This document shows, piece by piece, positions 42,671-50,786 of a stretch of 64,000 bases of DNA. How positions within the stretch are numbered: the stretch's first letter is position 1; the number at the start of each line of letters is the position of its first letter. The position numbers and the translations under genes are program-made. Source of the stretch: Knoellia sp031844405 (lineage in GTDB: Bacteria; Actinomycetota; Actinomycetes; Actinomycetales; Dermatophilaceae); contig JAUZVC010000002.1 of NCBI GenBank assembly GCA_031844405.1, positions 62,001 through 126,000 of the forward strand. Reading direction: 5' to 3'. The notes below the pieces were generated by a model. That model worked only from the letters and a program-made list of their open reading frames with translations, was not told the origin of the DNA and did not search any database.

Positions 42671-43774
42671 ATGGACGGGACGTTACGGCCAGCAGAGCAG
42701 TGGCCGTCGCACTGGTGGCTCACGCACGCCTGTCCAGACCGTCGCCGCTGTCCGCACTCGCTTCCGTTGCCTGAATGGTGGCTTCTGATGGCTGGGCGTG
42801 GCGTTCCCTACTCGCCCAACCACGACGAGGCCTTCCAGATCGCGCTCAAGCGCATCAGTCGATACAAGGGAAGCCAGCCCGTCTTTGACGAAGCCCACCG
42901 TGACTTCGTTCAAGCAGTCGTCATCGATGCACTGATCGCCGCACCTCAGCCTGTCTGTGAGGGATGGGTTCACACCAGCCTGATGGCCACGGGTGGCCTA
43001 GTTCGTTGGGCGATCCTCAATGCCGAGCCGATCACTCGCGAGAACCTTCTGTCAACGCGCACCCGCAACCGGTTCCTCAACCTCGGAGTCAACGACCTCA
43101 CTGAGACCTCACGACGCAACTACCGCTGCCGCCTCGACATCATCGCCACGGCTCTGTCCGGTACTCCCGTCGTCCCCGCAACCACCAAGACCCTGATCCA
43201 CGCCGAGCCCGTCGAGCCGCTGTCTGACCAGGAAGTTGCAACTCTCTGGATCTGGGCGAACGGCCTTCGTCCCGAGAAGCGTCGACAGCGTGTCATCGGA
43301 TCCATGGTGCTCAGCATCGGCTGTGGCCTGCGATCCAGCGAACTTGTGAGGGTTCGCGTCAGCGACGTGCACGCGGACGCACACGGGGTACATGTCAGCG
43401 TCATCGGCAAGGACGGCATGCGATCCGTCACGTGCGCCCGGGCTTGGGAAGACCGGCTCCTCGACTTGATCGACGGTCAGGCCTCTGAGTGGCTTCTAAC
43501 GAGCCCTTGGCGTATGACTCCCGCCACCGCACGTGGCTTGCAGAGCGCGCTGGCCCAAGCGCAGCGGACCACAGAGGCACCTGTTCGTTTCTCTCCCCGA
43601 TCACTCCGGAACACTTGGCTCGTTCTGCGGCTCGCTGAAGGCACTCCGATCCCCACGTTGCTTGAGGCGGCAGGCGTAGAAGCGATCGAGGCTCTCAAGC
43701 CGTTTCTGCAGTTCATCGTGGCTCCCTCCGAGTCCTGCCGCGCCGAGTCCCTGCGTGGGGGTGTGCAGGCATGA
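42671..43774 (+). CDS. Tyrosine-recombinase-fold protein lacking the catalytic tyrosine
   Basis: A 367-residue protein. An SAM-like helical N-domain precedes the catalytic-type domain: CGLRSSELVRVRVSDV gives box I Arg (about residue 219), VIGKDGMRSV the strand Lys, and SPRSLRNTWLVLRLAEGTPI box II. In box II the usual H-x-L-R-H/N reads R-S-L-R-N, and where the nucleophile Tyr is expected the sequence is ALKPFLQFI. So Arg and Lys are kept but His and Tyr are not. The stop overlaps the transposase start (ATGA). It probably acts as a DNA-binding partner of the transposase. A shorter start at 42788 is possible. Confidence 0.7.
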   Translation: MDGTLRPAEQWPSHWWLTHACPDRRRCPHSLPLPEWWLLMAGRGVPYSPNHDEAFQIALKRISRYKGSQPVFDEAHRDFVQAVVIDALIAAPQPVCEGWVHTSLMATGGLVRWAILNAEPITRENLLSTRTRNRFLNLGVNDLTETSRRNYRCRLDIIATALSGTPVVPATTKTLIHAEPVEPLSDQEVATLWIWANGLRPEKRRQRVIGSMVLSIGCGLRSSELVRVRVSDVHADAHGVHVSVIGKDGMRSVTCARAWEDRLLDLIDGQASEWLLTSPWRMTPATARGLQSALAQAQRTTEAPVRFSPRSLRNTWLVLRLAEGTPIPTLLEAAGVEAIEALKPFLQFIVAPSESCRAESLRGGVQA

Positions 43775-45696
43775 GGAAGCAGCGCGCTCCGCGCCGCAAG
43801 GGCAGTAACGCTCGGCCCTTGACCGCGCCCCGAACCGCGAAGAACACGCGACAGATGCTGGAGACCGGTTCCGTCTCTGAGGTCTCTCGGTTCATCCCGC
43901 GCCCCGCAGCAGAGAAGCCCGCTCTGGAGGCGCCAAAGCGAGTCATCACTCGCTTCACCGACGAGGACGTTCAGCGTTCCATCGACTTCATCAAGCAGAC
44001 TGACGTGGACGCTTATGTCACCCAGCGCCACAACGGAGCCAAGAGGAAGGCTGGTCGCCCCGCGCTTGTCTCAGCCTTAGCGATCCTGGTGGCCATGCAC
44101 TTGGCGGTCAGCGACAACCGCCCGCTGCTTCTGACCGAACTCCGAGACATCCTCTGCCTGCGCCTGAACCCGGCCATGCGCAGCCTCCTTGATGTCCACC
44201 TCCTTCCGAAGGCTCAGTCGGGAGCGGAGAAGCAGTGGAATGACAGCACCGTTCGCGCGGTGGCCCGCGCATTCCACCGCCTGCTCAACACCATCGACCC
44301 CTCAACGCTGCCTAAGAACCGCGTCCGTGAATGGGCTGAAATCGCACCTCTCAAGAAGGCTCTGGAGCCCGCAGAGCAGGCTGAACGAGCCACGGCGCTC
44401 GACTGGGTCTGCAACCAACTTCTCGACGCCGCTTACAACCACATCCCCGAGCCCGTGCGGAAGCGCTACGCCGACGCAGGCCCTGGCTACTGCATCGATG
44501 CAACACCACTTCCCCTATTTGCCCGGGGGCGGGGTGTCGAAAACACGATCGCTTCAGCAGACCCGGACGGCGGCTATTACGTTCGCGAGGCCGACCACCG
44601 AGACCCCGAAGACGCGGGGGGCGATCCGTTCCGCCGCAGCACCTCCAAGCGCCTCTGGGCACGTGAGATCCACCTTCTTGCACTCGCGGACAGCAGTCAC
44701 CCCACCCGCTCGTACATGCCCGCTGTGCCATTCGCATTCACCACGGACCGCCCCGGCGTGGATCCTGCAGGAGCAGCCCGCCGAATCTTCGCCAACGTAG
44801 CCAGCCGGAAGCACGAGCCCGGATGGCTGGCAGGCGACATTCTGTACACCAATCAGGCGGCCGCAGAGTTTCAAATACCCGCCCAGGAAGCCGGGTACAA
44901 ACTGGTTCTCGGGTACGGCAAGACCCAGATCGGCCGTCAAGGAGCCCACACAAGCGGAATGGTCATGGTGGAGGGGGCCTACTACCCGCCGTGCATGCCC
45001 GAAGACCTCGTCGAGGCCACGCGCGACCTTCGCGCCAAGAAGATCACGATGGAGCAGTACCGCCAGGCGATTCGCACCCGCAACGAGTACAGGATGCGCA
45101 ACAAGGAGACGGCGAAGCCGGGCGTCAGCGCGCGACTCCAGTGCCCGGCTGCCGGTGCCAACCCCATCGCGATCTGCGAACTCAAGCCCAAGTCGAAGCA
45201 GGAGCGCCCGATCACTCAGAGCGACGGACTCAAGATCGACCTCCGCCGCACGATCGACCACAAGAAGGTGCTCACCAAAGGTGCCGCTCCCAAGGTCTGC
45301 TCCTCACAGACGGTGACTGTTGGTGCCGAGGAGGGAGCCAAGTACCGACAGGAACTCCAGTTCGGCTCGCCCGAACAGATCTCGCGCTATACCCGCTTGC
45401 GCCAATCACAAGAAGGCATCCACGGCACCGCGAAGGACGAGGGTGGTGTCGCCCTCGCCAGTCCTGGCCGACGGCGCGTCCGCGGGTGGGCGGCGCAGCA
45501 GTTGTTCGCTGCCTTCCTGCTCGCGCAAACCGCGGTTCAGCGCATCGCCACCTTCCTGCGGAACGCCCAGAAGGACGAGCAGGGAGACCTATTCGTGCCC
45601 CGGCGCCAGATTCTCAACAGCGACGAAGGTCTTCCTCCTGGAGATGGTTTCCTCGACGACGCCCCCTCCATGACGGACCCTCCTGCCCTCGTATAG
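43771..45696 (+). CDS. DDE-type transposase
   Basis: A 641-residue protein. The catalytic carboxylates are probably D in YCIDATPLPLF (about residue 242), D in WLAGDILYTN (about 355) and E in RQSQEGIHG (about 546), spacing and context typical of IS1182/IS4-like DDE enzymes. An N-terminal domain of 150 residues likely binds DNA. The last 90 residues (GRRRVRGWAAQQLFAAFLLA) are repeated as fragments near 18.0 and 20.9 kb. It is translated together with the recombinase-fold gene. Element ends could not be identified. A hairpin terminator follows. Confidence 0.75.
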   Translation: MRKQRAPRRKGSNARPLTAPRTAKNTRQMLETGSVSEVSRFIPRPAAEKPALEAPKRVITRFTDEDVQRSIDFIKQTDVDAYVTQRHNGAKRKAGRPALVSALAILVAMHLAVSDNRPLLLTELRDILCLRLNPAMRSLLDVHLLPKAQSGAEKQWNDSTVRAVARAFHRLLNTIDPSTLPKNRVREWAEIAPLKKALEPAEQAERATALDWVCNQLLDAAYNHIPEPVRKRYADAGPGYCIDATPLPLFARGRGVENTIASADPDGGYYVREADHRDPEDAGGDPFRRSTSKRLWAREIHLLALADSSHPTRSYMPAVPFAFTTDRPGVDPAGAARRIFANVASRKHEPGWLAGDILYTNQAAAEFQIPAQEAGYKLVLGYGKTQIGRQGAHTSGMVMVEGAYYPPCMPEDLVEATRDLRAKKITMEQYRQAIRTRNEYRMRNKETAKPGVSARLQCPAAGANPIAICELKPKSKQERPITQSDGLKIDLRRTIDHKKVLTKGAAPKVCSSQTVTVGAEEGAKYRQELQFGSPEQISRYTRLRQSQEGIHGTAKDEGGVALASPGRRRVRGWAAQQLFAAFLLAQTAVQRIATFLRNAQKDEQGDLFVPRRQILNSDEGLPPGDGFLDDAPSMTDPPALV

Positions 45697-45731
45697 CCCT
45701 CAGCACGCCATACGCCACGCAACACCCCGGA

Positions 45732-45757
45732 CCCGCCTCAGCATGCCCTGAGGCGGG
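45732..45757 (+). terminator. Hairpin terminator after the transposase
   Basis: CCCGCCTCAG pairs with CTGAGGCGGG (10 bp, 6-nt loop), 35 nt after the transposase stop. The surrounding 64 bp recur at 18001-18071, so the terminator travels with the element. Confidence 0.8.
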
Positions 45758-45891
45758 CCTCAGTGCTGCCCAAGATGGCTCTCAGCGCCTCGCGCGTCCA
45801 TAGAGGTGATCGCCAGGCGGGCGAGAGGCCACCGGAAGAGCGAGACAGCCGCCCCGGGCCAGCCTTTCGGCTGACTCGAAGCGGCTGCTCC

Positions 45892-45932
45892 GACTTTCGT
45901 CGTCGTGACCCTCGACTTTCGTCGTGAGCCCC
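45892..45932 (+). repeat. Candidate right island boundary repeat (attR-like)
   Basis: Two GACTTTCGTC boxes 22 nt apart and AGCCCC, colinear with 13581-13621 (34 of 41 positions identical). The last base touches the 3' CCA of tRNA-Ser. Islands often insert at tRNA 3' ends, and the recombinase-transposase pair lies just inside, so this is a credible right edge, but the tRNA end itself is not duplicated at the left. Confidence 0.4.
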
Positions 45933-46022
45933 TGGCGGTGGCGGTGGGATTTGAACCCACGGTGGGCTTGCACCCACACACGCTTTCGAGGCGTGCTCCT
46001 TAGGCCGCTCGGACACACCACC
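45933..46022 (-). tRNA. tRNA-Ser (anticodon CGA)
   Basis: Read on the minus strand, a 90-nt tRNA with a 7-bp acceptor stem (GGTGGTG with CGCCACC, one G-U pair), discriminator G and an encoded CCA. The anticodon loop CTCGAAA gives CGA, serine, decoding UCG. A long variable arm (about 17 nt, GTGTGGGTGC...CCAC) and the GGTTCAAATCC T-arm confirm a class II tRNA. Its 3' end faces the accessory island. Confidence 0.97.
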
Positions 46023-46077
46023 GCGAAGCAGGATACGCAACGAGCCCGCATGCGCGAAATCGGGGCTGAGTCCGGGC

Positions 46078-46162
46078 GGCATACGGAGGAAAGGTTGAGG
46101 GTCCGGAGGGAAATGTTCCCTCCCGACCCTCAAGGTTCCCCCATGGGGAGCAAAAGCTGGGG
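46078..46162 (+). repeat. Palindromic 3'-UTR repeat element, copy 3
   Basis: The third copy, GGCATACGGAGGAAAGG to CATGGGGAGCAAAAGC, with the hairpin GAGGGTC...GACCCTC. Its CATGGGGAGCAAAAG end points to the stop of the DUF305 gene at 46171 some 10-16 nt away. It separates that gene from the tRNA gene. Confidence 0.85.
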
Positions 46163-46170
46163 CCCGGGCG

Positions 46171-46824
46171 TCAGGAGCGCGCGGCGAGCATCTGCTGCAT
46201 CGTCGTGATCTCGGACGTCTGCGCCGCCTTCATGGCGCCGGCGAGGGTCACGACCTCGGGGCGGTCGGACCGCGCCAGGACGGCGTCGGCCATCTCGACC
46301 CCGCCCTTGTGGTGCGCGGTCATGAGCGTGAGGAAGATGCGGTCGGCCTCGACGCCGCGAGCCGCCGTCAGCCGCTCGAGGTCGGCGGCCGACGCCATGC
46401 CCGGCATCGGCACCGCGTCACCCGACGCCGAGGTCGCGCCGTGGTGGTCGTCGCCCATCCACGCCATGGGCGGCTGCGAGCCGGTGGGTGTGAGCCCCCA
46501 GAGCTGGAGCCACGCGAACATCTGCCCGGCCTGCTGCTGCTGGCTCGTCGCGATGTCGTTGGCGAAGGTGCGGATCGCCGGGTCCTGCGTGCGCTCGGCG
46601 ACGAGCAGCGACATCTGCACGGCCTGCGCGTGGTGGGTCTGCATGTCGCGCGCGAAGCCGGCCTCGGCCGACCCCTCGAGGGGGAACCCGCCCCGGCCGA
46701 AGAGGGCCCAGCCGAGCACGAGCCCGGCGATCAGCGACATGACGGCGAGCAGGACCGACAGACCGACGACCTCACCCCGGGAGCGGGGCGAGGCCGTCGG
46801 CACTGCGGGGTGGGACTCGGTCAC
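46171..46824 (-). CDS. DUF305 family protein
   Basis: A 217-residue protein with one N-terminal membrane helix (VVGLSVLLAVMSLIAGLVLG) and two DUF305 repeats: FARDMQTHHAQAVQMSLLVA and LTLMTAHHKGGVEMADAVL. The HH pairs and following M residues resemble a ferritin-like, metal-binding four-helix fold that is exposed outside the membrane. DUF305 proteins often accompany copper genes. GTG 46824 overlaps the DUF3105 stop (GTGA), so the two are coupled. A Met-rich loop (DAVPMPGMAS) supports metal binding. Confidence 0.88.
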   Translation of the reverse strand: MTESHPAVPTASPRSRGEVVGLSVLLAVMSLIAGLVLGWALFGRGGFPLEGSAEAGFARDMQTHHAQAVQMSLLVAERTQDPAIRTFANDIATSQQQQAGQMFAWLQLWGLTPTGSQPPMAWMGDDHHGATSASGDAVPMPGMASAADLERLTAARGVEADRIFLTLMTAHHKGGVEMADAVLARSDRPEVVTLAGAMKAAQTSEITTMQQMLAARS

Positions 46825-47573
46825 GAGGCCGACGGCGAGGGGCTCGCACCCGGCATCGACGAAGGGCTCGTCGACGGCGAGGCGCCCGGGGTCGGGGTCG
46901 CGGCGGGTGCACCACCGGCGAGGCTCGGCGAGACCGTCGGGTCCGTGCCGTCGGTGCCGTTGGTGCACAGCGCGCCGGGCTCGGGAGTGCTCGGACCCTG
47001 GCGGTACTCCTTGATGAACTCCTCGAGCCGCGGGTCATCGGCGCTGTCGAGCTGGATCTGGTGACCCCAGGTCGAGGCGACGACCGGCGAGGGGAGCCCT
47101 TCGTAGGGCGAGAGCAGCGCGTAGGTGTCGGGCAGGACGTCCTTGAGCTTGTCGACCTCGGCCGCAGCCAGGTCCGGCTTGTAGGTCACCCAGACCGCGC
47201 CGTGCTCGAGCGAGTGGACGGCGTTCTCGTTGGGCACCGGGGAGTCGTAGACGCCGCAGTTGAGCCACACCGGGTTGTGCTCGCCGCCGACGGGCGGGGT
47301 CTCCTTGTAGGTCACCGGGGTCTGGACGTGCGCCCCCGCCTCGTAGGTGAAGTCCTTCACGGCGCTGAGGCTCGGGGTGTTGGCCTTGTCGTTGATGACC
47401 GCGAAGGTCACGGCCCCGACGACGATCGCGATGGTCACCGCTGCGGCCCCCCAGATCGCGACCAGCCGGCGCTTGTCCTTCGCCTGCTGCTCCTTGCGCA
47501 TCTGCGCCACACGGTCGGAGGCGTTGCGCTGGCTCGCGCGCGCCTTCTTGCTGCCACTCCCGGACGGGGCCAC
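46821..47573 (-). CDS. DUF3105 family membrane-anchored protein
   Basis: A 250-residue protein. The N-terminus is charged and cytosolic, one helix follows (LVAIWGAAAVTIAIVVGAVT), then the DUF3105 domain: TPPVGGEHNPVWLNCGVYD, VHSLEHGAVWVTYKPDL and ASTWGHQIQLDSADDPRL. The C-terminal 45 residues are Pro/Ser/Thr-rich and probably lie in the cell wall. GTG 47573 has AGGAG 7 nt upstream. The family is almost restricted to actinobacteria and is usually paired with DUF305, as here; biochemistry unknown. Confidence 0.9.
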   Translation of the reverse strand: MAPSGSGSKKARASQRNASDRVAQMRKEQQAKDKRRLVAIWGAAAVTIAIVVGAVTFAVINDKANTPSLSAVKDFTYEAGAHVQTPVTYKETPPVGGEHNPVWLNCGVYDSPVPNENAVHSLEHGAVWVTYKPDLAAAEVDKLKDVLPDTYALLSPYEGLPSPVVASTWGHQIQLDSADDPRLEEFIKEYRQGPSTPEPGALCTNGTDGTDPTVSPSLAGGAPAATPTPGASPSTSPSSMPGASPSPSAS

Positions 47574-47651
47574 GTCACACTCCTGAGAAATCGAACGGTG
47601 TCGCAGCGATTGTCACCCATGCGTCTGGGAGTTCGCTGGGGCAGTCCGGTT

Positions 47652-48797
47652 TCACGCGACCCAGTGTCGCGTCGCCACTGCCCACGTCGCAGCGACGAGG
47701 AGGACGCCCGACAGTCCCAGCAGGACGGCATACAGGCGTCGGTATGCCGTCCGGTCCGGCAGCGTCGCGAGCGCCACGTAGGCGGGGAACCAGGTGAGGG
47801 CGTAGCGGGGCGCGGAAACCCACAGCGTCGAGCAGAGGACGACGGCGAGGCTGAGGGCGAGGTAGGTGAGCTCGGGCCAACGGCGCTGTGCCACAAGGAG
47901 GATGCAGACCGCGACCCCGAGGAGGACGGCGACGATGTCGGCCGCGCGGCTGGCGGCGAGCCAGGCGTCGGGGCTGTCGAGGAGCGACTGCCAGGCCGCC
48001 GCCATGCCGGTCCACGGCATCGCGGTCGTGCGCTCCCAGCCCTCGTCCTGGGCCTCCTGCCACGCGTTCCACGACCCGGTGAGTGAGTGGAGGTGGACCA
48101 TGAAGGCGCCGACTCCCACGGCCGGCAGCCCCAGGGCGAGGACGTCCGCGCGCGGTCGCGGGCGGCCGTCGCGCTGCCACTGCACGGCATACATGACGAC
48201 GAGCCCGGCTGCGAGGAAGAGGCCGTTGACGCGGACGCCGGCGGCGAGGGCGGCGACCGCCCCGGCCCACCACCAGTGACGCCGGGACGCGAGCAGCCAT
48301 GCGCCGAGGGCGAGTGCGAGGAACAGTGCCTCGGTGTAGACCGCGACGAGGAAGAAGCCGCACGGGGCGAGGGCCAGGAGGAGGACGGCGCGGCGTGCGG
48401 CGACGGGCCCGCCACGGGCGTCATCGGCGACGAGCCGCCACAGGAGGGCGGCGGACGCGACCCCGGCGACGACGGAGACGAGCAGGCCGGCGGCGGTGAC
48501 ACTGCCGCCGACGAGCGGCGCCACGCCCGCCATGAGGAGGGGGTAGCCGGGGAAGAAGGCCTGGTCGCAGCAGTCGAGCCCCGGAGGCAGGTAGCCGAGG
48601 GTGGCGATGCGGACGAAGTGGTAGCTGTCCCAGCCGGCGAAGCGGTCGAGCCACTCGGTGCCGGTCGCCCACTCGTGCTGGACGGCGCCCTGCCGCGCCG
48701 TCGCAGCCATGACGAGCAGGGTGGCGGCGACCGCGAGCCGGGACACGAGGAAGAGGAGGCCGGCCCGCAGCGACGGTGATGCTCCGAGCGTCCTCAC
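47652..48797 (-). CDS. PIG-V-like mannosyltransferase
   Basis: A 381-residue polytopic membrane protein with about nine hydrophobic segments. The first extracytoplasmic loop has FAGWDSYHFVRIATLGYLPP, the W-D-x-x-H/Y-x-x-x-I-A-x-x-G-Y motif of GPI-mannosyltransferase-2-type (GT-C) enzymes, in which the Asp is the catalytic base. FFPGYPLLM follows. Such enzymes use polyprenyl-phosphate mannose on the outside of the membrane, probably for protein or glycolipid mannosylation. The ATG overlaps the CHAD gene stop (ATGA at 48794-48797), so the two are coupled. Confidence 0.82.
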   Translation of the reverse strand: MRTLGASPSLRAGLLFLVSRLAVAATLLVMAATARQGAVQHEWATGTEWLDRFAGWDSYHFVRIATLGYLPPGLDCCDQAFFPGYPLLMAGVAPLVGGSVTAAGLLVSVVAGVASAALLWRLVADDARGGPVAARRAVLLLALAPCGFFLVAVYTEALFLALALGAWLLASRRHWWWAGAVAALAAGVRVNGLFLAAGLVVMYAVQWQRDGRPRPRADVLALGLPAVGVGAFMVHLHSLTGSWNAWQEAQDEGWERTTAMPWTGMAAAWQSLLDSPDAWLAASRAADIVAVLLGVAVCILLVAQRRWPELTYLALSLAVVLCSTLWVSAPRYALTWFPAYVALATLPDRTAYRRLYAVLLGLSGVLLVAATWAVATRHWVA

Positions 48798-49663
48798 GCG
48801 ACGGGGGAGCGCCAGGGCGGGCTCGCGTCGTGGAGCCGCGCCACCGCACTCTCGGCCCGTCGCAGCAGGGCGTCGGTGTCGGCGTCCGGGGGTGGGACCC
48901 CGACGAGCTCGAGGAGGTGGCGGCTCGTCTGCACGTCGCCGAGGTCCCCGAGGGTGTCCTGGACGTCGGCCACGCGACGGGCGAACTCGTGCACCGGCGA
49001 ACCGGGCTGCGCGGCGGATGCCGGCGGGACGGCATACAGGCTGCCGAAGGCCTGGACGCCGTAGCGCAGCCGTCTCGCCTCCTTGCGCACCGCGTGGCGT
49101 TCGGTGGGGCTCGCTTCGGCGAGCGAGGCGCCGCGTCGGAGCACCCGGCTCAGGCTGCGGTCGAGGGCGGCGGCGGCGGCCTCGGTCGCACGCGGGTCGG
49201 CGGGGACCTCGTCGTGGAGGTGGCGGAGCAGACCGTCGACATGCGTCCGCAGGTCGCTCCAGCGCTCGGAGCCGACGAGCGCGACGACCTCGTCGTAGGC
49301 GGTCTCGCGTCGGGCGAGCAGCTGCTCGCGCGCCGGGCCGTCGAGCGTGTCGACGTGGTCGCGGACCGTGATGTCGAGGTCGCGGGCCAGGCCGAGCGGC
49401 ACGGCGAGGTCGCGGATCTCCGCGGACACCCAGGCGAGCTTGTCGCCGTCGCCGAGGGCGGGCGAGAGGAGCGAGAGGGCGCTGCGGGCGCGCCGCACGC
49501 CGACCCGCACCTGGTGCAGGGCCTCGGGCTCGCGCTCGGCCACGAGCACCTCGGTGTGCCGGCGCACGTGCTCGCCGGCCGCGCGCATGACGACGTCGAG
49601 GGCCTGCGTCGCGGTGAGGTCGGGGGAGAGCAGGACCGCTGCCGCCCCCGGCGTGGTGGTCAC
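48794..49663 (-). CDS. CHAD domain protein
   Basis: A 289-residue helical protein. The CHAD core begins ALHQVRVGVRRARSALSLL, with the H-Q-x-R-V-x-x-R-R-x-R pattern that binds polyphosphate, and is repeated at ERHAVRKEARRLRYGVQAF. CHAD proteins bind polyphosphate granules and sometimes follow CYTH triphosphatases, none of which is seen here. GTG 49663 is chosen because it overlaps the LytR_C stop (GTGA), the coupling style used repeatedly here; an ATG at 49702 is in frame but would overlap that gene by 43 bp. Confidence 0.88.
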   Translation of the reverse strand: MTTTPGAAAVLLSPDLTATQALDVVMRAAGEHVRRHTEVLVAEREPEALHQVRVGVRRARSALSLLSPALGDGDKLAWVSAEIRDLAVPLGLARDLDITVRDHVDTLDGPAREQLLARRETAYDEVVALVGSERWSDLRTHVDGLLRHLHDEVPADPRATEAAAAALDRSLSRVLRRGASLAEASPTERHAVRKEARRLRYGVQAFGSLYAVPPASAAQPGSPVHEFARRVADVQDTLGDLGDVQTSRHLLELVGVPPPDADTDALLRRAESAVARLHDASPPWRSPVA

Positions 49664-50214
49664 GTCGACGACTTCGTCGGGCTCGTCGTCGGGGAGGGGC
49701 ACATCGGCAGGCCGGTGGGGGACGGGGTCGGTGCGAGGGCGGTGAAGCCGTTCCCGAGAACGAGGTCGAGCGTGGCGTCCTTGCGGCCGTCGGCGACTGC
49801 CGTCGTGCCCTTGCCGCCGAGCGGCACGAGCAGCGCCGTGCGCGAGCGACCGGCCGCGCCGTGGCGGACCTCGGCGACGGCGACCTTGCGCCTCAGCGGG
49901 TCGTTGCGGACCTCGCCGATGACGAACCCGCGCTCGCGCAGCTCGGCGGCGGTGCGGGCCGCGAGGCCGTTCTTCGTCGTCGCGTTGTAGACGTTGACCT
50001 TCGTCGTCGCGGCCGTCGGGACCCTGGGGTCGAACGGCCGGCAGGTCTCCGTCGTGGTCGGCGCCGCGGCACCGCTCGCGCCGGACGCCTTGTAATAGGA
50101 GTACGCGTACCAGAAGGCGAAGAAGAGCATGAGCAGCACGACGAGGATCGTCGTCGCCGCCTTGCGCTGCTGGTGGCGGTGCCGCAGCTCGGACGTGAGG
50201 TCGCGTTCGGCCAT
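49660..50214 (-). CDS. LytR C-terminal domain (LytR_C) membrane protein
   Basis: A 184-residue protein with a short basic start, one membrane helix (TTILVVLLMLFFAFWYAYSY) and an extracytoplasmic LytR_C domain: TKVNVYNATTKNGLAARTA, AELRERGFVIGEVRND and KVAVAEVRHG. A Pro/Ser/Thr-rich tail ends the protein. LytR_C domains follow some cell-wall glycopolymer ligases or, as here, stand alone with a TM anchor. It follows the VapB-like gene by 5 nt, so one operon runs from 50513 to 47652. Confidence 0.9.
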   Translation of the reverse strand: MAERDLTSELRHRHQQRKAATTILVVLLMLFFAFWYAYSYYKASGASGAAAPTTTETCRPFDPRVPTAATTKVNVYNATTKNGLAARTAAELRERGFVIGEVRNDPLRRKVAVAEVRHGAAGRSRTALLVPLGGKGTTAVADGRKDATLDLVLGNGFTALAPTPSPTGLPMCPSPTTSPTKSST

Positions 50215-50219
50215 GTCGG

Positions 50220-50513
50220 CTACTCGATGACGAGGACGCGCGCGTGCAGGGTCGGTCGCTGGTGCAGGGCGGCGCGCAGCGCCCGGTGCAGCCCGTCCTC
50301 GAGATAGAGCGTGCCCTCGAACTCGACGACGTGGGCGAAGAGGTCGCCGTAGAACGTCGAGTCCTCCGACAGGAGCATGCCGAGGTCGAGGGTGCGCTTC
50401 GTCGTGACGAGGTCGTCGAGCCGCACGAGGCGCGGGGGCACGTTGGACCACTGACGCGTGCTGTACCCGTGCTCGGGGTAGGGACGCGTGTCGCCGACGG
50501 CCTTGAAGATCAC
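50220..50513 (-). CDS. VapB-like (type II antitoxin-annotated) small protein
   Basis: A 97-residue protein, VIFKAVGDTRPYPEHGYSTR, then RLVRLDDLVTTKRTLDLGML and STFYGDLFAHVVEFEGTLYL, ending GLHRALRAALHQRPTLHARV. It matches the family annotated in actinobacteria as VapB-family antitoxins that sits upstream of LytR_C genes; no VapC toxin is present, so an antitoxin role is doubtful. GTG 50513 has CATACAGT 8 nt upstream and no ribosome site, which suggests a leaderless start. Confidence 0.75.
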   Translation of the reverse strand: MIFKAVGDTRPYPEHGYSTRQWSNVPPRLVRLDDLVTTKRTLDLGMLLSEDSTFYGDLFAHVVEFEGTLYLEDGLHRALRAALHQRPTLHARVLVIE

Positions 50514-50786
50514 CTCGCCACTGTATGGGCCACAGTGCCGGGAGTCGCGCACCCTCCCGCCTCGTGGGCGCACTTGTGACCTGCTTGGTATGCCGCCTGC
50601 CCGCCAACGTGTGACGGTGCCCTGTGCGTGGGGCCGGATGTCCGGCGCAACGCCGCCACCGGACAGGACCGGGCCACACCGTTGACGGGCCGATGGCACG
50701 AGCGTGAGGCTCGGCGCTTCGCGACCTCTCCCGCGTCGCGGTCACCGTCGTCCTCGGACGCGAACCCCGAAGGCAGGGCCTCAACG

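Noticed and set aside
11743..45933. Intact prophage
   Set aside because: No terminase, portal, capsid, tail, holin or lysin genes are visible. The single phage-like small zinc-finger protein is not enough.
45933..46022. tRNA 3' end duplicated at the left island edge as a classical att site
   Set aside because: I searched by eye for TGGCGGTGGCGG-type copies between 11 and 15 kb and found none; only the sequence adjacent to the tRNA has a similar partner.
50220..50513. Working VapBC toxin-antitoxin locus
   Set aside because: The protein is annotated VapB-like in its family, but there is no PIN-domain toxin next to it; the neighbour is a LytR_C cell-wall protein.
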